Assembly: GCA_910588335.1 (NCBI GenBank)
Contig: CAJUQV010000002.1
Coordinates: forward strand, 1 to 64,000
Reading direction: 5' to 3'
DNA: 64,000 nt
Source: an uncultured Ruminiclostridium sp.
GTDB lineage: Bacteria > Bacillota > Clostridia > Oscillospirales > Ruminococcaceae
Shown here: positions 1-7,251 of the stretch, piece after piece
Layout: each line of letters starts with the position of its first letter
Numbering within the stretch: the stretch's first letter is position 1
Notes under the pieces: model-generated
The model's input: the letters and a program-made list of their open reading frames with translations, nothing else
The model's database searches: none
Told to the model about the DNA's origin: nothing
Made by a program: the position numbers and the translations under genes

Positions 1-170
1 ATTTTACATTTGTAAACAACTTTTCTATATAATACATCATAAGTTTATAAATGTCAACACCTTTTTAAAAATTTTCTTAACTTTTTTTATTTTTTCTATT
101 GATTTTTTTATTTATAGGTGATATAATTTAAAAAATGAAAGAAAATGTAAATTTTTAAAAGGTGTTTAAT

Positions 171-542
171 ATGGGAAAAGCAACTACATCAGAGCGCCTA
201 AAATATTTAATGAAAGAACGAGATTTAACCCAAGTAGATATACTTAAGCTTGTAGAACCATTTGCAAAAAAATTGAATATAAACTTTAATAAGAGTATTC
301 TTAGTATGTATATAAATGGAAGAATGTCTCCTGGTTCTGATCGGCTTACATTATTGGGAATGGCTCTTAATGTATCAGAAGTGTGGTTAATGGGACATGA
401 TGTGCCAATGGAACGTGAAACTCCAGTCACTATTGTAAATCAAGATCAACGTACAGCTGAATTTATAAAACTTTTTGAAAAGCTTACTCCGGATCAACAA
501 TTTCTAATTATAAAGCAAATTAGAGGTATTCTTTCTGAATAA
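171..542 (+). CDS. XRE/Cro-family transcriptional regulator
   Basis: A 123-residue protein. An N-terminal helix-turn-helix of the lambda-repressor type spans about residues 5-70 (SERLKYLMKERDLTQ, then KSILSMYINGRMSPGSDRL as the recognition part, then LGMALNVSEVWLMG). The C-terminal helix LFEKLTPDQQFLIIKQIRGIL is a tail often seen in phage- and ICE-type repressors, where it probably dimerises. I chose ATG 171 because AAAAGGTG lies just upstream; a GTG at 162 would put the start inside that site. It stands at the edge of an accessory region, so control of element genes is likely but inferred. Confidence 0.85.
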   Translation: MGKATTSERLKYLMKERDLTQVDILKLVEPFAKKLNINFNKSILSMYINGRMSPGSDRLTLLGMALNVSEVWLMGHDVPMERETPVTIVNQDQRTAEFIKLFEKLTPDQQFLIIKQIRGILSE

Positions 543-563
543 ACGTTGGCAGATGAAATAAAA

Positions 564-587
564 AATCCGCTGCGAAAACAGCGGATT
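564..587 (-). terminator. Rho-independent terminator of the 41-residue antisense gene
   Basis: A 9-bp perfect stem (AATCCGCTG / CAGCGGATT) with a 6-nt loop. On the minus strand it is followed by a run of T, so it terminates the small minus-strand gene that ends at 598. It may also serve the convergent XRE gene, though there is no T tract on the plus strand. Confidence 0.75.
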
Positions 588-597
588 AAACCGGATT

Positions 598-723
598 TTA
601 ATTTTTATTGGTGTCTAAAATAGTCCTCATCAGCTCAAGGACAACTTCCTGAATTTCTTCCGGAAGCTGTTCAAAAAGACCGACAGCGAGAGAAAGGGTT
701 TCTTGAGGGTCATTGTTCTCCAT
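598..723 (-). CDS. 41-residue protein with own promoter, RBS and terminator
   Basis: Reading the minus strand from ATG 723 gives 41 codons ending in TAA: MENNDPQETLSLAVGLFEQ, then LPEEIQEVVLELMRTILDTN, then KN. An AAAGGAGT ribosome binding site sits 9 nt before the ATG, a TTTACA-18-TATAAT promoter lies upstream and a T-tailed hairpin follows, so this is probably a real gene despite its size. The segment LFEQLPEEIQEVVLELMRTIL resembles the C-terminal helix of the neighbouring convergent XRE regulator (LFEKLTPDQQFLIIKQIRGIL). It could be a helix-only partner or competitor of such regulators; that role is inference. It is acidic and has no signal peptide. Confidence 0.7.
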   Translation of the reverse strand: MENNDPQETLSLAVGLFEQLPEEIQEVVLELMRTILDTNKN

Positions 724-761
724 GATGTCTTACTCCTTTCGTAGAATCTGCCGGCAAATAT

Positions 762-791
762 ATTATAGCACATTTATGTTAGTTGTGTAAA
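762..791 (-). promoter_or_regulatory. Promoter of the 41-residue gene
   Basis: On the minus strand TTTACA (791-786) and TATAAT (767-762) are separated by 18 nt and lie about 40 nt before the ATG at 723. Confidence 0.6.
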
Positions 792-862
792 TAATTTTTC
801 TTTTTTTGAAAAAATAATATAAAAAATTGAATAATGTGATTACGTTAAATTAGAGGTATAAA

Positions 863-1963
863 ATGAAAGTTGTATTTTATTGCCCAAAATGTAAAAAAGA
901 ATTTGTCGCTGGAGATAAAGAATGCCAGTACTGCGGGCAATTACTTGAAAATACCAAAGTTCAGCGTAAAGTTTCTATACCAATTAAAAATACAAACAGA
1001 AGAATAGCATGGGCATTTATAATGTTCCTTTGTTGTCTGTTTTTTTTAATTATTTCTATACAATTTTTTATAGGTAATTTTTTAGTTTATGGAATTATTT
1101 CAACTGTTTTCTGTATTCTTATTGGGATATTGGGAGTAGGATATGCTGTAGGAACTCGAACAGGCGAATGTCCATATTGCAAAAGCTTAATTGTTACATC
1201 TGCTTTAGTAAAATATTTTTCTTGTCCGATATGTAAAAAACCAGTTAAATTAAATAAAAACTGCTTTGAAACGCCTTTAATAACGGTTGATTATGTAACA
1301 TTTAATCATAAGAAAGATTTATCATATTCTGATATAGAGAATATAGATGAGTTGCAAACAGTCGAAGATGTCAATGAAAGACTTATACAAATGATTTCAC
1401 ACGATTTTGAGGAAAATGGGTGGAATAGATGGGATGAATCAATACACAGAGCCTCTGGTCAGCTTGATAGATTGTATAGAGGAACGGTTGACGCTGACAA
1501 TATTAAACTAATTCAATATAATCCTGTTATTGGGATAGCAAGATTTAAGGGTACAAGCGGATATTATTTAACAAGCGGCGAACGATGCAGTTGCCCTGAT
1601 TATCGAAAAAGGCTGATACCATGTAAACATATGTATAAACTTGCTACAATCCTTCATAATTACGAGGAATATTTAACAGATGACGACTTCTACCAAAGCG
1701 GATATGCTTTTGATACTGTTTTGGGTGGCTTGCGATTCAATATAGTTGGAAGAAAACAAGATCCTGTAAAAGAATTTATCGTTAGGCACAATGGAAGATA
1801 CGGAAATTTCAATTGGATGGAGGTATCAGCTATTGTTCTTGCTTCTGATGTAATGACAAAAGCAAGAGAAGAAGCAAAAGCGAAAGATATTGAAATTTTA
1901 TCATTTGAACAGTTACAAACGCTCTTTAGTGCCAAAACGGATACAATAGAGAATAAACAATAA
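863..1963 (+). CDS. Zinc-ribbon membrane protein with SWIM zinc finger
   Basis: A 366-residue protein. It opens with a zinc ribbon (C7, C10, C21, C24), followed by two hydrophobic segments (about residues 48-70 and 74-97). A second CPYC...CPIC zinc ribbon lies near 112-131. A SWIM-type finger (CSCPDYRKRLIPCKH, C-x-C-xn-C-x-H) is at about 241-256. SWIM fingers are known from DNA-binding and ubiquitin-linked proteins and from bacterial SNF2-associated proteins; the combination with a membrane anchor is unusual. The start has a GAGGT site upstream. Function unknown. It is followed 90 nt later by the PH-domain membrane protein. Confidence 0.75.
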   Translation: MKVVFYCPKCKKEFVAGDKECQYCGQLLENTKVQRKVSIPIKNTNRRIAWAFIMFLCCLFFLIISIQFFIGNFLVYGIISTVFCILIGILGVGYAVGTRTGECPYCKSLIVTSALVKYFSCPICKKPVKLNKNCFETPLITVDYVTFNHKKDLSYSDIENIDELQTVEDVNERLIQMISHDFEENGWNRWDESIHRASGQLDRLYRGTVDADNIKLIQYNPVIGIARFKGTSGYYLTSGERCSCPDYRKRLIPCKHMYKLATILHNYEEYLTDDDFYQSGYAFDTVLGGLRFNIVGRKQDPVKEFIVRHNGRYGNFNWMEVSAIVLASDVMTKAREEAKAKDIEILSFEQLQTLFSAKTDTIENKQ

Positions 1964-2053
1964 CTTTGTACTCGCCAACAAAAAAAGCTGCCCCCCGAAG
2001 TACGGTGGAATGGATAAATATAAAAAATAATAAGACAATGGAGGATTGACAAA

Positions 2054-2524
2054 ATGAATTATGAAAAGTTTTTAAAAAAGGATGAAAAAATCAACTACGC
2101 GGCGAAAGCCTCTTTCATTCCGGTTTTTACGAGCGGAATAGCTTTCGCTATTTTTTTGGTATTGGCGATAATTCTTTTTACCAGTGCTGTTAGTTGGGAG
2201 GCTCCTGCGATTGTTTTCGGCGTGATATCTTCTTTTCTTGCGTTCGTTGAATTGCTTTATTTAATTCAAACGCTGGGACTTGTTGCAACCACATGTATAC
2301 TCATTACTGAAAACCGAGCGATTATGTGCTATGGATTGCTTAAAAGTGTTTTTTCAGAAGTACCTTTAGATAAAATAAGCGGGGTTACAATTAAAGAGTC
2401 ATTATTTGGAAAAATTTGCGGATATGGTGATATCATTATTGAAAGCAGCGCCACAACTTCGGGAGTTAAGGTTAAATACATAAAGGCACCATTTGAATTA
2501 AAGAAAAACCTTCCTGAAAATTAA
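2054..2524 (+). CDS. Membrane protein with bacterial PH domain (DUF304-type)
   Basis: A 156-residue protein with two membrane segments (about residues 22-47 and 52-78). They are followed by a C-terminal domain with the YdbT/DUF304 pattern (TENRAIMCYGLLKSVFSEV, PLDKISGVTIKESLFGKICG, YGDIIIES). Such domains are called bPH2; their ligand is generally unknown. A GGAGGATTGACAAA site precedes the ATG. It follows the SWIM membrane protein on the same strand and may be co-transcribed with it. Confidence 0.75.
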   Translation: MNYEKFLKKDEKINYAAKASFIPVFTSGIAFAIFLVLAIILFTSAVSWEAPAIVFGVISSFLAFVELLYLIQTLGLVATTCILITENRAIMCYGLLKSVFSEVPLDKISGVTIKESLFGKICGYGDIIIESSATTSGVKVKYIKAPFELKKNLPEN

Positions 2525-2552
2525 AATTTGCACTCATCTGCAAAACAAAAAG
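2522..2552. repeat. Direct repeat copy 1 (TTTGCA-TGCAAA core)
   Basis: TTTGCACTCATCTGCAAAAC here matches TTTGCATTCGCCTGCAAAAC at 3580-3599. Flanking TAAAA and AAAAG are shared. The core is itself an inverted repeat, TTTGCA-6 nt-TGCAAA. This copy abuts the UUCG hairpin; copy 2 lies directly before the recombinase RBS. Confidence 0.65.
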
Positions 2553-2569
2553 CCGTCCTTCGGGACGGC
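2552..2569 (+). promoter_or_regulatory. UUCG-capped hairpin before the 63-residue ORF
   Basis: A 7-bp GC-rich stem GCCGTCC/GGACGGC is capped by a TTCG tetraloop. It sits about 20 nt before the next ATG and has no T tract, so it is either a poor terminator for the upstream gene or a 5'-leader structure. Confidence 0.5.
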
Positions 2570-2588
2570 GGAAAGGAAACAATACATT

Positions 2589-2780
2589 ATGAATGATTTT
2601 TGCCCTATTTTAAAAGAAACGTGTAACAATAAATGTATTTTCAGAACAAATAGAGATGATACCGGAACTCCCTGCAGCTTACACTATGCGGCTATCAGCT
2701 TGGGGAACATCGGAGATTATTTTTATTCCGTGAAGGAAAAAAAGGAAGAACTCGATACTTCTACGGCTACTCACGAGTAA
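2589..2780 (+). CDS. Small four-cysteine protein
   Basis: A 63-residue protein with C5, C12, C16 and C29, a spacing that could bind a metal or iron-sulfur cluster, followed by a charged tail rich in Glu and Lys. GGAAAGGAAAC lies upstream as a plausible ribosome binding site. It overlaps the convergent 71-residue gene by 14 nt at the 3' ends. I do not recognise the family; small Cys-rich genes like this are common on mobile elements of Clostridia. Confidence 0.5.
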   Translation: MNDFCPILKETCNNKCIFRTNRDDTGTPCSLHYAAISLGNIGDYFYSVKEKKEELDTSTATHE

Positions 2781-2982
2781 GCTCGTCTAAAAAGTTTTCC
2801 TTGTACTGTATCGGCAATTTTTTTATTTCACAGTTTACATTATACAAAACACCGTCTATTTCATCACGGTCGCATTTGTATTTTGCTAAAATATTAAGTA
2901 TATGTGCGGTTATTTCGCTTAACCTGTTCCGCCTTTCAACCTGTTCTGGACTCGGCTTTATTTTAAAATGGTTTTCTTTCAT
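2767..2982 (-). CDS. 71-residue orphan protein
   Basis: Starts at ATG 2982, chosen because GAGGTG lies 7 nt upstream; a longer start at 3024 has no such site. The protein is charged and mainly helical (QVERRNRLSEITAHILNILA then YKCDRDEIDGVLYNVNCEIK), with no signal peptide or membrane segment. It is expressed from a near-consensus promoter that is almost a copy of the promoter of the next minus-strand gene. Function not recognised. Confidence 0.6.
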   Translation of the reverse strand: MKENHFKIKPSPEQVERRNRLSEITAHILNILAKYKCDRDEIDGVLYNVNCEIKKLPIQYKENFLDELTRE

Positions 2983-3024
2983 AGATTTCACCTCAAATTT
3001 AATGGATTGATAATTGTTAATCAT

Positions 3025-3053
3025 ATTATACTTGTGTACGCAGCTATTGTCAA
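3025..3053 (-). promoter_or_regulatory. Consensus sigma-A promoter, copy 1
   Basis: On the minus strand TTGACA (3053-3048), 17-nt spacer, TATAAT (3030-3025). It lies 43 nt before the 71-residue gene. Both spacer and flanks match the promoter at 3481-3509. Confidence 0.75.
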
Positions 3054-3097
3054 GAAGAATTTTATAAACAGCTGAAGCAGCCTTGACGAATGCAAGG

Positions 3098-3433
3098 TTA
3101 AGTATAAAGACATAACGGGACGCGATTTGATTTCCGGGTATCGGTCTCTGTAGGTATTCTGATTATCAGTTGATCGGGAGTATTGGGATCGTAATCAATG
3201 ATAAGTCTTTCCTTTGTATTTGAGCCTGTAACCTTTTTTGAGTTGGAAATCCATTGTATAACGGCTCCAATTGCTCTGGGGTCGGTGTATTTAACCAGAA
3301 TAATATCGCAGTCGTTTATTTCAATAAACTTCTCTTCTTTAATTCCAAATTCATCAAAATTTTTCTCGCAAAGAGGAATAAAAGAAAATCCCATCTTCTC
3401 AAGCGTTTCATAAGTATATGGTTCTAATATCAT
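3098..3433 (-). CDS. 111-residue orphan protein
   Basis: The start is ATG 3433 because AAAGGAGAGCACC lies directly upstream. The sequence has alternating beta/alpha character (YETLEKMGFSFIPLCEKNFD, then EINDCDIILVKYTDP, then ERLIIDYDPNTPDQLIIRIP). There is no signal peptide or transmembrane segment. It may be a small cytosolic alpha/beta protein; I do not recognise a family. It is driven by a perfect promoter and is read away from the recombinase. Confidence 0.6.
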   Translation of the reverse strand: MILEPYTYETLEKMGFSFIPLCEKNFDEFGIKEEKFIEINDCDIILVKYTDPRAIGAVIQWISNSKKVTGSNTKERLIIDYDPNTPDQLIIRIPTETDTRKSNRVPLCLYT

Positions 3434-3480
3434 GGTGCTCTCCTTTGCCGCTGTTTTCAAGTATAAAATTTGTTAATTAT

Positions 3481-3509
3481 ATTATACTTGCATACGTGGT
3501 TATTGTCAA
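3481..3509 (-). promoter_or_regulatory. Consensus sigma-A promoter, copy 2
   Basis: On the minus strand TTGACA (3509-3504), 17-nt spacer, TATAAT (3486-3481), 47 nt before the ATG at 3433. It duplicates the promoter at 3025-3053, including the following TATAATTAAC. Confidence 0.75.
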
Positions 3510-3572
3510 GGAGGGTCAGCTATAAGGATAAGCAAATAAAAAAATTTTGGACACATTGAAATAAAATCAAGG

Positions 3573-3604
3573 TAAAATTTTGCATTCGCCTGCAAAACAA
3601 AAAG
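3573..3604. repeat. Direct repeat copy 2, next to the recombinase start
   Basis: Second copy of the TTTGCA-TGCAAA element, about 1.05 kb from copy 1 and in the same orientation. It ends 1 nt before the GAGGTG site of the recombinase, so it may be an operator for that gene or part of a recombination site. Confidence 0.6.
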
Positions 3605-3614
3605 AGGTGATACT

Positions 3615-5387
3615 TTGAGAAAAAAGCAAGCTTCAATTGCCGCTTCACCTTCTTCGGCTGCAATATACGCCCGTTTTTCCTCCCACAACCAAAAAGACGA
3701 GAGCATAGAACAGCAGATAGCCGAGTGTAAACTGTACGCCAAAGCAAACAGCCTTAACATTGTAGAAGTATACGCCGATGCTGCCGTATCCGGTAAGACC
3801 GATAACCGAACCCAGTTCCAGCGCCTGAAATCCGACGCCAAAAAAGGGAAATTCGCCGTAATTATCGCATATAAATCCAACCGAATCGCCCGAAATATGG
3901 CGAATGCCCTGAATTTTGAAAATGATATGGACGCTCTCGGTATTCGTGTAACCTACGTCAAAGAGGAATTCGGCGACAATGCGGCGGGGCGCTTCGCTCT
4001 GCGAATGATGATGAATATGAATCAGTTTTACGCGGAGAATCTCGCCGAGGATATAATGAGAGGAATGCTTGATAATGCGGAAAAGTGTAAAATCAACGGC
4101 CCCATTCCTTACGGATACTGTTCCGATAATGGATATTTTGCGGTTAATCCCGAAGAAGCGGACGTTGTCCGTGAAATTTTTCATAAAGCAGCTGACGGGG
4201 AACATCTTATAGATATAGCGGAAAGCCTAAATTCCCGCGGAATATTAACCCGGCAAAAAGGAAAATGGAGCGGTCGTTCTTTTCAATCAATTCTAAAAAA
4301 CGAAAGATACACCGGCACCTATATTTTTGATAAAATCCGCATAGAAAACGGTATCCCCGCTATTATAAGCAAAGACTTATTTCTGGAGGTGAACGAAAAA
4401 TTGAAAACAAAACCAAATCCCCAGGGACGGCACCGTGCTAACGGCGATTATTTACTCTCAGGTAAGCTTTATTGCGGTGAATGCGGTAAGCTGATGACCG
4501 GAATGTCTGGTTATTCCAAATCGGGGACTTTGTATTTTTATTATAGTTGCATCGGCAAAAAAGAATCCGAAAAACGTTGCAAAAAAAAGAACGTCCGCAG
4601 AGACGATATAGAGCTTAGAATCGCTGAGGCAATAAAGATGTACATACTACAGGACGAGGTTATTGATTGGATCGCCGACACTGTAATGGAATATCAATCC
4701 GCTCACAGCAATAAAGATGAGATTAAGCGGCTGCAAACTGAACTGTCAACTACAAAAAAGAAAATAAACAACATTCTTGATGCAATAGAGCAGGGAATAC
4801 TAACTCCCGGAACCAAAGAGAGACTGGAGGGATTAGAGTCGGAGAAGAAAAAACTGGAGGGGCAAATAGCGATAAAAAAATCGGAGGTTCCTACTTTTAA
4901 TCGGGAACAACTTTTGACTTGGCTTCACAGCTTTTCAGGCGAAAATATCAAGGATAAAACGATACAAGCGCAACTTTTCAAAATTTTTCTTGAACGCGTA
5001 TACCTTTATGATGATGGAAGAATAAGAATTCAGTTCGATTTGTATGATAGCACAGGTACAAAAGACCTGAGAACATTGGATTTAGGTGATTCATTAAGTG
5101 ATGTAAAATGTTCGTTTAAAGGAAAAAATGCTCCACCAAATCAAAAAACAATCAAAACCCGCGCAGTAAAGGCAAACCCTTTTACTGCGCGGGTTTTTTC
5201 TATTTCCGCAAAATTAATATTTCCTCCCAAAACGCAAAAATCATTCCCAAAACATAAAAAATATCTTACTATGCAACACAAAAAAACGTATCCGTCAAAC
5301 CCGCTCACCTTTTACTTTCACTGCACACATGCCAGAATAAAAGAAAAACCAAAAAGGAGCGCAGAAATGAACGAAACAGAAAAATGA
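3615..5387 (+). CDS. Large serine recombinase with terminator-crossing tail
   Basis: A site-specific DNA recombinase of the large serine (integrase/transposase) class. TTG start, with GAGGTG 5 nt upstream. The resolvase domain (about residues 15-160) has the catalytic serine in YARFSS (S22) and SNRIARN. Next come the recombinase domain (PIPYGYCSDNGYFAVNPEEA onward, to about 280) and a zinc ribbon (CGECGK...SCIGKK). A coiled coil spans about 355-430. Residues 1 to about 513 look like a complete recombinase. The last 77 codons run through a strong terminator (5154-5199) and then through low-complexity sequence, so the normal stop was probably lost. It likely mobilised the island; its target site is not identified. 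Confidence 0.92.
   Translation: MRKKQASIAASPSSAAIYARFSSHNQKDESIEQQIAECKLYAKANSLNIVEVYADAAVSGKTDNRTQFQRLKSDAKKGKFAVIIAYKSNRIARNMANALNFENDMDALGIRVTYVKEEFGDNAAGRFALRMMMNMNQFYAENLAEDIMRGMLDNAEKCKINGPIPYGYCSDNGYFAVNPEEADVVREIFHKAADGEHLIDIAESLNSRGILTRQKGKWSGRSFQSILKNERYTGTYIFDKIRIENGIPAIISKDLFLEVNEKLKTKPNPQGRHRANGDYLLSGKLYCGECGKLMTGMSGYSKSGTLYFYYSCIGKKESEKRCKKKNVRRDDIELRIAEAIKMYILQDEVIDWIADTVMEYQSAHSNKDEIKRLQTELSTTKKKINNILDAIEQGILTPGTKERLEGLESEKKKLEGQIAIKKSEVPTFNREQLLTWLHSFSGENIKDKTIQAQLFKIFLERVYLYDDGRIRIQFDLYDSTGTKDLRTLDLGDSLSDVKCSFKGKNAPPNQKTIKTRAVKANPFTARVFSISAKLIFPPKTQKSFPKHKKYLTMQHKKTYPSNPLTFYFHCTHARIKEKPKRSAEMNETEK
5154..5199 (+). terminator. Strong terminator inside the recombinase reading frame
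   Basis: A 17-bp perfect stem (5154-5170 with 5181-5197, core ACCCGCGCAGT) with a 10-nt loop, followed by T residues and preceded by A runs, so it could act in both directions. It lies at codon 514 of the recombinase. Confidence 0.85.
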
Positions 5388-5560
5388 GCTGCAAGGGCAA
5401 AAGAGTTCCACGTAAGCGGAAAAAGCCGGCGGGTGTGGAGTAAAGAAAAGGGCGTAAACCGCAGCACTCTCAGATACTGGATTAAAAGATTGACGAGCTT
5501 TCGGATGGAGGCGAAGTTGAATTTGCGCAAATAGAGATCGGCGGTGAGAGAATATGCTGA
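5367..5560 (+). pseudogene. IS66-type tnpA (OrfA) remnant
   Basis: From ATG 5367 (AAAGGAGC upstream) the frame gives MNETEK, a TGA stop, then AARAKEFHVSGKSRRVWSKE and NRSTLRYWIKRL. This is the helix-turn-helix pattern of IS66-family TnpA. A frameshift near 5494 moves the reading to DELSDGGEVEFAQIEIGGE before a TGA at 5558. It has at least one nonsense and one frameshift change, so it is not functional. Confidence 0.7.
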
Positions 5561-5579
5561 TAATAAAACCGTCAAAAAT

Positions 5580-5885
5580 TACATATCATTCGCACATGTG
5601 GATATGTGAAAATCCATTGACAGATTGGCGTCCGTAGTTGAGCAAAAGTTTGCCTTAAATCCGCTCTCTGATATGATGCTCGTGTTTTACAATCGTCACT
5701 GTGGCAATATCAAAAATTTGTATTGGGACGAAAACGGCTTTTGCTTACTTTACAAGCGCATTGAAAAAGGAAAATACCGTTTTTTTGCAGTATATAACCG
5801 AGGAAAAGACACGGTCAACGAGTAAGAACTGAGCTGGCTGATTCAGGAGCTGCATATTAAAGAAAACAAATACATTAAAGTATAA
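5580..5885 (+). pseudogene. IS66-type tnpB (OrfB) remnant
   Basis: The frame reads AHVDM, stop, KSIDRLASVVEQKFALNPLS, then LYWDENGFCLLYKRIEKGKY, stop at 5823, then ELSWLIQELHI before TAA 5883. This matches the IS66 TnpB pattern VDMRKSIDGLA...LYWDG.GFCLLYKRLE. The conserved Arg after VDM has become TGA, and a second stop cuts the C-terminal helix. The IS66 transposase gene (tnpC) and the IS ends are not seen. Confidence 0.8.
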
Positions 5886-5903
5886 TATACGAAATATTGC
5901 TTT

Positions 5904-5937
5904 ATGAAAAAAGCCCGTGAAAACGAGCTTTTTTCAT
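5904..5937. terminator. Bidirectional terminator after the IS66 remnant
   Basis: ATGAAAAAAGC pairs with GCTTTTTTCAT across a 12-nt loop (11-bp stem). The T runs on both strands suit the IS66 remnant on plus and the 370-residue gene on minus, which ends at 6048. Confidence 0.6.
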
Positions 5938-6047
5938 GTTTTTGTGGCATAATAACCTTAGACTGCGGAAATGGGAAAATTTTATTTTAATGTCTGAAAA
6001 CATTTTATCATTATATTTTATATTACTTCGTGAAAATTTGCGTTATA

Positions 6048-7160
6048 CTATTTTTGCAGCAAAAACAAAGCAGAATAATATGAACTTAGCGTTTTGGCAT
6101 CATTTTTAAGCACCTGTGCGAAGCTGCTTTCCGAAATGCCAGAAGCCTTGAGCGCAGGCGGCATAAGTTGATTGTACCGAGATAATGCTTCGGCTAAATC
6201 GGAACTTTTACCTACCGAAGCAAAAATATCTCTGATAGAATTCCTCAGCTCTTCATTGGTTGCGGAAACATAATACCCGTACTTATAATACTTTTTCCTT
6301 TGCTCGCTGCTTACGGCATGTATCCACTTGTCCCTGCTTCTTTCCGCTTCTTCGTCAATACGTCTGTCATAATAATCTGCTCTCGACTTTAAAATGGATT
6401 TTACCATATCCGACTGTTCCTTATTCAGATTCTTATCCGCAAAATTCTGAACATTTCCGATTGACAGCCCCATTTTCGCGTATTCGATATAGTCCATTGT
6501 AATTGTACGATCTATACCGTCAAAGGAATTTATCATAAGCGCTGAAATGTTCAGAATATCTTTAAAATTCCATTCTACTCCGCCTATGGTGACAGCGGTT
6601 TTTAAATTTTCGATGGGATTTTCTTTGCCGTTGGCAATGTTTTCCTTCATTTCATCTATTGCAGAGAATATGGCTCTCTGCACTGTTCCCATATCCTCTT
6701 TATAGGTTGCCGCAGTGCCAAAAACGGACATTATATCAGAAGTCATATTGGAAAAATATTCCACATAACTGGAATTATTTATTCCCGTGGCCTTTTCGGC
6801 TAAAATGTCGAGATATCCGCTTCTGTATTTTTCTCCTGTTTTACTGTTACTGTAATAGCCTATCTGAAATGTGCTTCCGTCCCGTCCCACAACAGTCCGC
6901 TCACTGAACCGCAAATTATTTTGAGCATCGGTAATAGATTTTCCTTTGACGTCCAAAATATTTGGTACATCAAGATTTGCAATTCTGTCCTTTATCTGAT
7001 TTTTTAATTTATCCACGATATCTATCATTTCATAGGTATCATAATTGGCATTCCTTGCTTTTTCTTCATCGGTAGGATGATATTTGTATCCTACGGTATC
7101 TCTTTTGCCTTCCGAAGGGTTAACTTGAGTCAGATTATTACTGATTGCTGCTGTTCCCAT
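6048..7160 (-). CDS. 370-residue protein of unknown function, last gene of the LytTR locus
   Basis: GAGG lies 9 nt before ATG 7160. The protein is soluble-looking, mostly helical, with a polar disordered N terminus (MGTAAISNNLTQVNPSEGKR) and no signal peptide or membrane segment. The C-terminal part (about residues 270-370) is helical and charged, ending YYSALFLLQK. It shares no clear sequence identity with the two MKISANI paralogues upstream, but its composition, polar start and position in the same minus-strand run suggest a common role. I do not recognise a family. The 91-nt gap to the preceding gene has no evident terminator. Confidence 0.65.
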   Translation of the reverse strand: MGTAAISNNLTQVNPSEGKRDTVGYKYHPTDEEKARNANYDTYEMIDIVDKLKNQIKDRIANLDVPNILDVKGKSITDAQNNLRFSERTVVGRDGSTFQIGYYSNSKTGEKYRSGYLDILAEKATGINNSSYVEYFSNMTSDIMSVFGTAATYKEDMGTVQRAIFSAIDEMKENIANGKENPIENLKTAVTIGGVEWNFKDILNISALMINSFDGIDRTITMDYIEYAKMGLSIGNVQNFADKNLNKEQSDMVKSILKSRADYYDRRIDEEAERSRDKWIHAVSSEQRKKYYKYGYYVSATNEELRNSIRDIFASVGKSSDLAEALSRYNQLMPPALKASGISESSFAQVLKNDAKTLSSYYSALFLLQK

Positions 7161-7251
7161 AATGAATCCTCATATAAATTACAATATTACCTTTTAAATT
7201 TTATCCATAGACAAACTATGTGATAAAATTATTTCAATAGATTGTCATTTA

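Noticed and set aside
1..170. Possible attachment site or origin in the AT-rich left edge
   Set aside because: Only A/T-rich sequence and an XRE leader are visible; no matching repeat within the window supports an attachment site.
2552..2569. UUCG hairpin as a terminator of the PH-domain gene
   Set aside because: No T tract follows, so I list it as a leader structure instead.
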